From assembly GCA_024516035.1 (NCBI GenBank), contig CM044959.1, positions 13,553,174 to 13,617,173 of the forward strand: a stretch of 64,000 nucleotides of DNA. Direction: 5' to 3'. The notes beneath the pieces are model-generated. The model saw nothing but the letters and a program-made list of their open reading frames with translations. It was not told where the DNA came from and did no database searches. This document shows positions 34,401 through 46,400 of this stretch, piece after piece. This DNA comes from Bactericera cockerelli. Lineage: Eukaryota > Arthropoda > Insecta > Hemiptera > Triozidae. Position numbers and translations under genes: made by a program. Each line of letters starts with the position of its first letter. The stretch's first letter is position 1.

Positions 34401-37400
34401 AGTGCATTTGTGTACCACCGGTGGTACACCCGGTCCATTCCGCACAGACACGCGTGTACCACCGGTGGTACACGCGGTCGTCTAAGTGTTAAGTTAAAAA
34501 AAGTTATCATATTTGTGGTAATCACTTTCGTATGTCACAACTACTCAAACTAGCTTTACTAAATCTACGCTGAAACCGGGACTTGAACCACCGACCTCCA
34601 GGTTACAAGTCCGCCGCCTTATCGATCGAGCTACTGGGGTCGGTCAGTTCAAAGAACTACTATATTAGGCTATAGTTCACAAACTACTTCTCTATACTGT
34701 TCACAAAAATACTTCTCAACAGTTCAAAATATATACTACTCCTGAATAGTACATGTTGATGTTGTAGCCAGCTTGGCTACATCTAGGGGAAGTGATGGTC
34801 TCTATCCAACTTTTGTTGAAAAGTTGGCTCTTTCTGAAACACATACTCGTATTTCTATGTGCGATCAACCATCGTGGGAACTTGGGCTTTTTCTTTTTAT
34901 TAATCCCTTGCTAGCCTTTCTTGTTAGGGTTGGCTAGTCTATTCTCAGTTGATAGTATGATAGTCTACTAACGAGACACTAGTCTTCTCCTTGCTAAACG
35001 TTGTATACTTTTTTTTAGATACTTATTTTAATTTCTTAATATTACTTTTTTCTTATCTCTTCAAAATTCTATTCTTCTCTATTTCTCGAATTAAAAAAAA
35101 AAACAGAAAAATATGTTAACATTCTACGAAATAAATAAATAAACGTCTCCTAGCCAGACAGTTAACAGTTCATAAAACTAGGTTCTACTCAACAATTCAC
35201 AGAACCACTTCACTCCTCCACAGTTCAGACATCTCGGTTCACTCACCATGAAGGGACGTCTCTCAGCCAGACAATTAATAACAGTTCATACAACTACTAC
35301 TCAACAGTTCACAGAGCCACTCAACTCCTCTACAGTTCACACATCTCAGTTCACTCACCATTAAGGGACGTCTCTCAGCCAGACAATTGACAGTTCATAA
35401 AACTACTACTCAACAGTTCACAGAACCACTCAACTCCTCTACAGTTCACACATCTTGGTTCACTCAACATGAAGGGACGTCTCTCAGCCAGACAATTAAC
35501 AGTTCATAAAACTAGGTACTACTCAACAGTTCACAGAACCACTTCACTCCTGTACAGTTCACACATCTCAGTTCACTCACCATGAAGGGACGTCTCTCAG
35601 CCAGACAATTAACAGTTCATACAACTACTACTCAACAGTTCACAGAACCACTCAACTCCTCTACAGTTCACACATCTCGGTTCACTCACCATGAAGGGGA
35701 CATTCTACGAAATAAATAAATAAATAAACGTCTCCCAGCCAGACAGTTAACAGTTCACAAAACGACTACTCAACAGTTCACAGAACCACTCAACTCCTCT
35801 ACAGTTCACACATCTCAGTTCACTCACCATGAAGGGACGTCTCTCAGCCAGACAATTAACAGTTCATACAACTACTACTCAACAGTTCACAGAACCACTC
35901 AACTCCTCTACAGTTCACACATATCAGTTCACTCACCATGAAGGGACGCCTCTCAGCCAGACAATTAACAGTTCATACAACTAATACTCAACAGTTCACA
36001 GAACCACTACACTCCTCGACAGTTCACTCACCATTAAGGGACGTCTCTCAGCCAGACAATTGACAGTTCATACAACTAATACTCAACAGTTCACAGAACC
36101 ACTCAACTCCTCTACAGTTCACACATCTCAGTTCACTCACCATTAAGGGACGTCTCTCAGCAAGACAATTAACAGTTCACAAAACGACTACTCAACAGTT
36201 CACAGAACCACTCAACTCCTCTACAGTTCACACATCTCAGTTCACTCACCATGAAGGGACGTCTCTCAGCCAGACAATTATAACAGTTCATACAACTACT
36301 ACTCAACAGTTCACAGAACCACTCAACTCCTCTACAGTTCACACATCTCAGTTCACTCACCATGAAGGGACGTCTCTCAGCCAGACAATTATAACAGTTC
36401 ATACAACTACTACTCAACAGTTCACAGAACCACTCAACTCCTCTACAGTTCACACATCTCAGTTCACTCACCATGAAGGGACGTCTCTCAGCCAGACAAT
36501 TATAACAGTTCATACAACTACTACTCAACAGTTCACAGAACCACTCAACTCCTCTACAGTTCACACATCTCAGTTCACTCACCATGAAGGGACGTCTCTC
36601 AGCCAGACAATTAACAGTTCATAAAACTAGGTACTACTCAACAGTTCACAGGACCACTTCACTCCTCTACAGTTCACACATCTCACCGTCTGTCCCGGTA
36701 GCTCAGTGGTAAAGGCGGCACAGCGACACTCTGTGAATCCAGAGTTACCAGAGGTCGTGGGTTCGAAACCCAACCGGCACATGACAAGTTATCCTCCCAT
36801 TTGGGATTTTTACCACATAATAATATGTCTTGGACTTACTGCTGGAATAATGGGACTTTGATAGTCCTTATCGGGCATTATAAATAAGGCGATATTATTA
36901 TTATTATTATCTCGGTTCACTCACCATGAAGCGACTGTATCTTCAAGATCCTCCAGGCTGTGTAGAGACAGAGTGCCGTCGAGCCGAGCATCAGACAGAC
37001 AGCTGTCAGAAAGCCGGCCTGGTGGATAGCCCAGGGGATGGTGAGGATGGAGGTTCCCATGATCGTGTTCCATATTGAGAATCTGGAAACATGAAGAAAG
37101 TTAGGTACTTATCATATTGTATGTATGTATGATTTTATTTGTGGAGAAGCACAAGGCCTCTTCACAATTTTTGTGGGTAGCGCAGCATTACTAAGAGCCT
37201 CCTGTACTTTTCGAATTCTATTACATTAATTTCGTTTTACTCTGGTAATGCCGCCACTGGTCGTTACTCATACAAGTAACTACTCATTTTTCCTCACGAG
37301 GTATGAGTGAACCCCGAACATCCAACTATAGAGCAGAAAAATTCCTGCTCCGCTGGGAATCGAACCCAGGTCACCATGCATACAATGCCTAGCGCGTTAA

Positions 37401-40400
37401 CTCACTCTGCCACTGTGACTATATCATAATTGTGTCCAGACGCGTTGGAAAAAGTTTTGGGTGTGCTTCCACATAAACTATAGACTATGGGTTTGATGGC
37501 AGAGATTACCTCAGGCAATAATCACGCCTTTTCCCTTAGCTCGGGCTATACGAGTAGTGCGCTGTGATTGGTTGAAAGTCCGACTTGAGGGCATGTCTAG
37601 CTTAGCTTAAATTTAATCCTGTTTTCATAATGTTGCCCTAAGTTGCAGCTCCACCGCTTTCCCGATCAAGCGACAAAGGTCTGTAGAATATACTGGGTGG
37701 AGCGCGTGTGACAGATGAATTATAAAATGAAAAAAACAAAACTAACGAATAAATTTTTTTCAAACTTTTCATTTTTTTCTCACATGTAAGAATTGGAAAT
37801 TTATATTAATTTGGTTTTGAACAGCATATCTGGCAAGTGGTACCCTACCCTCACTCGGAATACACTGATCAAGCCGTTTTCTAAAGTTGGTTTTCGTGAA
37901 CTCTTCCGAGCGTTTCAGGAATTTCGGCGATGTTGGTCCTAATATTGTTCTTTAGGTCGTCTAAGGTCCAGAGACTATCATTGTAAACCTTGGATTTGAG
38001 GTAGCCCAAAAGGAAAAAATCGCAAGGGGCCAAATCTGGCGACTGCGCACGTTGCACGCGCACAATCTAGGGGCTATTCTCAAAGTAGGCTCTAACGCAA
38101 AACGTACGATGTTCCACAGACCAAAACATTGCGGCGTCTGATTAGCTCATTAGCTACAAATCAAAAACTTCCCATTTTCCTGCTTCAAACAAGCGCCCTA
38201 TCAGACCCCTGCTGCGCATGCGCCTCTACTAATTCCATCTCTCCCGCGCTTCACCCTGTATAAAGGTTCTTGTAATGTTGGCCGTAACACGGCCTTACAA
38301 TTTACAACCAGGTTACCTGGGTTCGAATCCTGACATAATTAGATTCTAGTGAAAATCGCCATTTTGCGCAATCACTCTTTCAGTTTACGTTTGTTTTTGC
38401 TTCATGTCTTTTTTAAATCGCCATGTTTACATTATTTCGGAAAATAATCTCCTTGTTTATATTTGGCCATCATGAATGTTTGTCGATAAAAGATGTGCTT
38501 TCTGCTCTTGCTATCATTTTGTCTCTTATCGTGTGTAGCGGTTCCCAGAGTCCACCAGAGTCGTTTTGCAAATTATACCTGATAAAATTACCTATTTATG
38601 TTCTTTTTTCCATTAGGTATTATTTTTATTTTAGGCTGGTTGCTTTTGGCACCTACTTCCACATTTTACAGCTGGATGTCTTTCTTAATGCTAACTCGGT
38701 TAGGAGAGCCAATAATTTGTGTTATTTGTGAATCCTCTGTGAATACCGCGACCTCTGTGATCCAGAGATGGTGTGTTCGAAAACCAGCTGGGAAATGACA
38801 AGTTATCCTTTTTACCACATAATCAGGCGGTAATTATAGATAAGGTGATATTATTATTATCATTATTATTATTGTCATTTGGCCCGGACTATGTACCTAC
38901 GATGAGAACGTCTTTTGTCGGGAACCATCTGGCCTGATACGCCTGATACATTCTGACAAGAATTCGCCTTCTGTTCGCGGACAAAGTAATCAGTCAGTTT
39001 ATTGTTTATCTCTCCATCAGCTTTTAGCCTGCGTCTGCCTGGTACTCAACATAGTTATAGGTGCGTACCGACCTCAGTCGCTTGATCGATAAGGCGGCGG
39101 ACTTGTAACCTGGAGGTCGGTAGTTCAAGTCCCGCTTTCAGCAAAGATTTAGTAAAGCTAGTTTGATTAGATGTGACATCGCGAAAGGGATTAACACAAA
39201 ACACATGTATGATAACTAACATAGTTATGGGTGCGTCCATAAAAGGTCATTGAACTTGTTCGCCTTTAATTGGAAGTGGCATCGAGGAAGTTGTCCGTAA
39301 TGAAGATTAAAAGTATCTTCTATCAAACTTCCGACGCGGCGTTTAGCAGTGAGCATATAGCATATTATCAAGTTTTTTTTTCCTTTTATGCGCTTTAACT
39401 TTGCTGGAGCAGGTCGTTCGCGCCGATATCCTGTTTCTAAATCCGACCACACCGAGGAGCCTGACCTATACCCTACAGCCCTACACCCTACCCTACACCC
39501 TACCCTATAACCTACACCCTACCCTATACCCTACACCCTACCCTATACCCTACACCCTACCCTATACCCTACCCTAGAATCTGAAAAATTGACCCTACTT
39601 TTTAATGAGATACGAAAGTAAAATTGTTCTATACTTTGTCGCTCATCTCTAATATAAGAGGATTTTCAATGACCTCTTGAACCAACAACCACTTCAGTCA
39701 AGATGCACGCGTAAAGCCACTACTAATGGATACTTGGGTAATGTATTGTTATAGAGAGTTATCTGGAAGTGCTATCAAATTATCCCGAGAGATATCTTAG
39801 CACTCTCCCTAAAGTAGGTACCAATGAAAATAACAACTATTAACTGTCCTATAGATAAAAAAAACTATAAAAAATTAAAAAATAATCATTTGAATCTCGA
39901 GAATCATCTCGAGTCTGGGATGAAAAAACTGTACAATATGTGCCGCGGTATCTCAGATGTAAAGGCGGCACTCTGTAAATCCAGAGATACCAGAGGTCGC
40001 GGTTCGAAACCCAGCCGGAACATGACAATGTCGTATTTTTCTTTCTAACCAAATTTTTTTTCCAGGTTAGGTTTTTTCAAATATTTCCATTTTATTCCAA
40101 GGTCATTCGTGAAAGAAAAATGCGTTTCGGTACTTCTAAAGATAAACAATTGACTTAGCCTATAAAAGAACTGGAAGCAAGAATTTTCTACTTCCATTTT
40201 GGTTAACTTTGGAAGAGGAAATTTTTCCTCTGCAAAAGAAAAATGACTTGCTTCCAGTTTGGTTCATTTTATTCCCGTTTGGTTAACTTTGGCTCTAGTT
40301 AACATTTTAAAGAAAAATACGGCTCAAGTTATCTTCCCATTTGGAATTTTTACCACATAATAATATGTCTTGCGCTTACTGCTGGAATAATGGGACTTAA

Positions 40401-43400
40401 TAGTCCTAATCGGGCAGTGTAAATAAGGCGATATTATTACTATTATTTATTTCATTCGCAGTTTCATATCCTCGTCTAATTAGGACTAATGATTTATTAA
40501 TCAGTTGTATCAAAACTCAAGACGGGCCATTTATATTACTTTAAAACGATTGCGTTTTCGATTGCTTTTTTGATTGTCTCAATATCAAGGCTGACAAAAT
40601 TAAGCAGGAAAGGTTAAAGAGCTGATGCAGATCTCTGACTGTTCTTCTGGAACTGCTAGATATGTCACTTATTTTAGAAAAAGTAAGTAAAACAAGTGTG
40701 GTTGTGGGACTATAAACAGGGAGTAGACCAGCAGTCTGGCTGGGGGACTAGAAACAGGGAGTAGACCAGCAGTCTGGCTGGGGGACTAAAAACAGGGATT
40801 AGACCAGCATTGGCATGGTTCTGAGGGCCCTTGTCAATTATTAGCCTCCTTGTAAATACAGTGGTAGAGGTGCTGAGTCATTCCTCCACTGTTTGGCTAC
40901 CATCGCTCAGGATGACGCCACCCTATGATGATATGAAGTAAAACATTTTTACTTTCCTTATCCTATAATAAGGAAAGTATTGTATTCGTCGAAAATTTGA
41001 CCTACCCAGTTTTTCACATTTCTGGACGAATCAATGCCTCAGGATACCAAAAAAGTTGTTTTCGGCCATTGGTCCGTGCGTCTGTCTGTGTGTGTGTGTG
41101 TGTGTGTGTGTAAACAGGATATCTCGAGAACCGTAAGAGCTAGAGACTTGAAATTTGGTATGCAAATTAACTTTATACACCAGATGAACCACGAAACTTT
41201 TGGTTGAAATCAGCCGCAAGATGCGGCCGCGGGGCCGCAAATATTGGCCGTGAGCACCGCTTCTTTGAATTGGTTAAAGATACAAAAAAAGTTACAGAAC
41301 AACATTTTCTCGGATTAGAAAAATAATAGGGGTTTACTCTGATCATTTTTTTGATATCTTGAAATTTTTGGAACCCGGCCACAATTCACTCGCTTGGACT
41401 AACTTTTTTATTATTCACCCTAGATGGGGGTTGCGACATATCAAATCCAATGATTTTGAAGTGCTGATTACGAATTTGGCGCTGATTTTTAAGTATCTGT
41501 TACCGTTGAGTCACCAGTGGCGGAATTCGACTTCTTTTTGGGGGATAAGGAAAGTCGAGTGATGTTTACACCAGATTTTTTTAAACATATTACAGGTATT
41601 GTAATAGTGTTACAGTTCGGACCACATTATGAAACAGGATTAAAGTTAAGTTAGACACGTCCTCAAGTCGGAGTTTCAACCAATCACAGAACCCATGTTG
41701 AGCATCAGGCTGGCTTATCTTAACTCTAATACTGTGTTGATATTCGGACCTTAAGATTTGATTCTCCAGTGAGATTTGAACCTATCTAGTCAGAGTTCAG
41801 AAACACTATACCACTTACCGATACATTTCCCGTTGACGAGTTTCGTCAAGCTGGCCGCGCTACTTTACGCTCAAAATTTAGTAGCTAGCCCATGTGCTTT
41901 CAGGGTATCTAATAAAAGAAATTGTGCGCATGTACGCCTTTACTAAGGTCGCTGTAGTGAAGAGGAGCAGACAGTTTCATACTGGCTGCGTGAAAATTGG
42001 TTACAGTATTAGCTAGTCTCAGTAGTTGTGATATCATGATTATGATTAACACAAATTTGATAACTTTTAGGCCCGTATTTTTGAACGTCCCTAAAACTAC
42101 TTTAGGGACAACCGTCGGGATTTTGAAAATTTTCTGGCCAATCAAGTACACAAATTGTGACTCAGTTTCTCTCGATTCAGTTTCCGCACAGACGCAATAT
42201 TGGGTCCTATTTAAAAGAAATCCAAAGGAGTTGCTTCGATCTATAATAAAAGAGTTTTGAGTGCAATAAAGAGTTTTTTCTTTTATCAAATATCAAAAGC
42301 TTTTGTATCTATGGAAGTAAAAGATATATGTACATCACAAAGCTAAAAATAAAGCTTGCAAACTTTTTCTTTGCTCACGAGCAATTACATTTTTTCTTTG
42401 AATATGGCCCATTTCACACAGAGGGTATTATCACCTCTGTGTGAAAATCATTTGTGTTATTGTTTACATTTTCTAATCTTTTCAAAAATAATTTTTGTCT
42501 GGTGATTCTTGTTGTTTAATAGTTTTAAATTTCTTTATCCTTTTGAAGAGTTTAAACAAGTTTTTTTCCGAGATGGAAGCCAAATTGAAAATAATTATTA
42601 CTATTCCCATGTCAGCCTTCTCAGCGAAAGAAGTACCTACAATTTATATCTCACATCTCACAGGCACATTGTGAGTCGATAGGAGTGTCGATGACACGTT
42701 GAGTTCACCAGTTTTCGTACTGTCAATGATGTCAAGCAACGACCAGCGAATTTAGGCCTTGGATGGGTGACTATCTAAATTTTGGACAATCTTGATGCTA
42801 GCTATTCCCGGTCCAACTCAGACTGTGCTATCTATTGTTCAATAATTGAATTAATTTATTAATAAAAAAAAATGTTAATTCATTGTTTTATCACATATCC
42901 AATGTTCTCTTTTCAATGTTTTGCATTCTACATATTTTCTACACAGGTATCTAAAAAACGTACTCATTATTTATGATTTTCCGAGCCCTTCAAATACTTT
43001 TTATGCTCGACGGTGTCAGGAGTCCAGTGTCTGAGTGGTCTAGCGCACCAGAGATACATTGAAATGAGCTGAGTTCGAATTCCGGAGGAATTAGACTTTT
43101 TTATATCTGTATTTTGGATGTTACGTGGTTCACTAATATCTTGAGAGGAAAAATGAGTATTGGTAGAGACGAACACTGTGAAATAAATAAAGTAGAGACG
43201 AGAATAAAAAATGAATATGTTACTTGAAATTTCGTCAATCACCTGACATACGTTGTGATATAACATCACAAATAAACCAGATAGAGCCAGCGTCGATGGC
43301 ATGTTGAATACACCGGTTCCCTTCAGAACACCGAAGTTAAGCGACATCCAGCGAGGTTAAGACTTGGATGGGTGACCATTCAAATTCTAATTCTCGTGAC

Positions 43401-46400
43401 GCTGGCTTTTCCCGGCCCCACTCAGGCTGGGTGAGGTCAATGTGAGTAGAAGGTTTGTGAGTTTCCTGCGAATGGAGGGTAAAACCCCCGTCGTGATATG
43501 ACCATGGCAGTTGAAAGCGACGTTAAACCCCACTTTAAAAAAAAAAAAAAAAACAAAAAAAAAACCAGATAGAGCCAGCGTTGATTGCGCGGTGAATGCA
43601 CCTGTTCTCGTGGGACTACCAAAGTTAATCAACAACGTCCGGGTGAAGACTTCGTGATGCTGGCATTTCGGCCCAACCCAGGCTGGCTGAAGTTAATGTG
43701 GGTAGAAAGTTTGTATGTTTCCTACGATCGGAGGGTAAAACCCCCGTCTTAATATGAAAAAAACGAGATAGGTAAATGCTACCTTTGTCCTAAAATCAGG
43801 AGGGTACAGTAAACATATTTCTTTGCAGATACTTGATTAAAAGATACATATATTATAATATTTTTCTTAATATTTAGAATATTATTAATAATGACAAATA
43901 TTTAACTTTCAATATAATTATACAACATGTCTATTGTAAATTAGTTTGTCGAAACTACTTGTTAGCAAACTTTTTTCTTCATCAGATGTCTTGCTTGTCC
44001 TTCAGGTTCTATTAGGCCATTCAAAATTAAGGATATCTCTTGAAAGATGTTCGTCTTTCCAAAGTAAATACATGGATACGTAGGTATTAAAAAAAGGTTT
44101 TCTTTCTTTCTTGGCGGTGCAAAATTAGCGTTTTGTTTGATTCTCGAATATTGCCAGTATAATTATGAAATTTGTTGAAAAGGATATAATTATATTTGTT
44201 AAATAAATGAAATACAATAATATTAAGGAAGTAAAATCACTTCCAAAAAATAGTATAATGTGTCTTCACGAATTTCAAAAATACCGATGAGAAATCACCG
44301 GCAGTTGTAAAGTGCCGATTTCCGACACTTCAGAATTTCAACAAATTTCATTCATTTTTAGGGTCAGCTGATTGGAAATGCAAAGAAACGTGCTGTTTAT
44401 GTATATTTATATACAGGGTGGGGCAAAAGTCTGGAAACCCATGAATAACTTTCGAATGGCTTCTTCGGTAAAATTAAAATTTTGTAAGGTAAACCAAGCT
44501 AATAAGACCTTTTCTTAGAGTGGGGTCGATTTTTGTTACCGGTCCCCATGTCGGGGCCAGGGGGGCCAACTTCATTTTTTTAAATACGAACCCCCACCTT
44601 GCGATACATTTTTGGAAAGGTCTTTAAATAAAAAATACATAGGTGCAAATTTTATTTTGTTAATATTAACTGTTTGCAAATGGTGTCCAACTTTGTGTAT
44701 GCAGTAAAGTCTGGAAACCCCTGAATATCTTTTGAAAGGGCTTTCTCAGTAAATTTAAAATTGTGCACGGGAAGTCGGGGTAATTAGACCTTTCCAAAAA
44801 TGTATCGCAATGTCGGGTTTTGTATTAAAAAAATGAAGTTTGGCCTCCCTGGCCCCGACATGGGGGCCGGTAAAAAAAAATCGGTCCCATTCTAATATTA
44901 GGTCTAATTACCAAGGATTACCGTACACAATTTTAAATTTACTGAGAAAGCCATTTCGAAAGATATTCAGGGGTTTCCAGACTTTATTGCATACAGAAAG
45001 TTGGACACCATTTGCAAACAGTTAATAAAAATAAATAAAAAAATTGCACCAATGTATTTGTTATTTAAAGACCTTTTCAAAAATGTATCGCAAGGTGGGG
45101 GTTCGTATTTAAAAAAATGAAGTTGGCCCCCCTGGCCCCGACATTGGGGCCGCTAACAAAAATCGACCCGACTCTAAAAGAAGGTCTTATTAGCCCGGTT
45201 TACCGTACAAAATTTGAATTTTACCGAAGAAGCCATTCGAAAGTTATTCAGGGGTTTCCAGACTTTTGCCCCACCCTGTATACATCTTTCTGGCTGAAAT
45301 GGGAAAATGTTGTGATCGACTGCTTTCTGCTCATGCGCTGAGCAGCGCTCAAGATTTGTGAGAAGCGTTCAAGACTTAAGTTCAAAATAAATTCTGTCTC
45401 TGTGGCTGATATGATTCACTGCGCATGCGTATCCGGACCACTCACACTAAATTTGTTTTAGGGTCGTTCAAAAATACGGGCCTTAGAAGTCTTTCAACAG
45501 AAGTATACATATAGGAGGCCTCAACTGTAATCGAGGATAGTTGAATGTCCCTAGGTTAGAATTTAGTAACTCTAATAGTATCCTTCGATGTTATGTAGCC
45601 AAACAATTTATTTTAGAAGGGTCCAAAAGTCAACTCAAACCAGGTAGACAATTCATAATAATTATGTACCTAAGTATGTACTATGTGACTTTCCTAGTCG
45701 GCGGCAACAACGAGGACCCTGGACTATACGCTACACCCTGAACCCTGGACCCCAGACCCTGGTACCTACAGCTTGATATAGACGATTTTCGGGACTCAGT
45801 TGTGGCGCTTACATTAAATAACACGGTTAGATTATTTTACGAGGTACTGGCTCTACTCCAGGGTCCAGGGTATAGGCCTCCGTTGTGTTCGCGCACATAG
45901 GGTCATAGTCCTTATATCCGTTTACAATTATTAAGCAATAAGGGTCTACAGGGTGACGTCATCGTGAACGTTGGTAGCCAGACAGTGGAGGAATGACTCA
46001 GCACTGTCTTTACAATAAGGGTCTAAAACAAATGTAAATAAAGAATATTCTTTGACCGGCTCTTGACCTTTGAAAGTACTTAAATTTTGATAGGTATTTA
46101 AAAATAATGAAATTTTTAAGAGGTTAATATATATCTGAGTGACTCAATATGTTAATGGCTTTCTGAGGCCGACAGATACACTATACATAAAAGTATGCCA
46201 TTTTTGATTGCCAGGGTAAAGTATACATTAATTAATATTGTCAAAGCCCGTCCGACCTCAGCCTCTTGATCCGAATACTCCGGGTTCAAACCCAGCCCTT
46301 GCACAGTTTTTGAACAGCAAGTTGCCGTTACTAGAATCACATGAATGTATAATTATATAAGGTTTCCTAGTCCGAAGTGGTAGTCAAGTGGTTAAGGTGC

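Larger units (their letters stand above)
42070..45482. mobile_element. Harbinger-type unit, 3.4 kb, with nested insertions
   Basis: Ends are 28-bp inverted repeats with one mismatch: GGCCCGTATTTTTGAACGTC at 42070 and its complement (with A for T) ending 45482. TTA flanks both sides (42067-42069, 45483-45485), the PIF/Harbinger target. No transposase ORF seen; the interior holds 5S SINEs, a tRNA-like head and a foldback element. Could also be two separate MITEs whose outer ends happen to match. Confidence 0.65.

Noticed and set aside
36169..36585. 138-codon - strand frame of near-identical 37-residue repeats rich in Cys
   Set aside because: It exists only because the last units of the tandem array are 111 bp (divisible by three). 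It is intronic and repeats the array, including a splice donor; no sign of a gene.
43285..43410. A true 5S rRNA gene
   Set aside because: Several changes from 5S rRNA, a disrupted 3' half and a SINE body with poly(A) follow; other copies share the same body.
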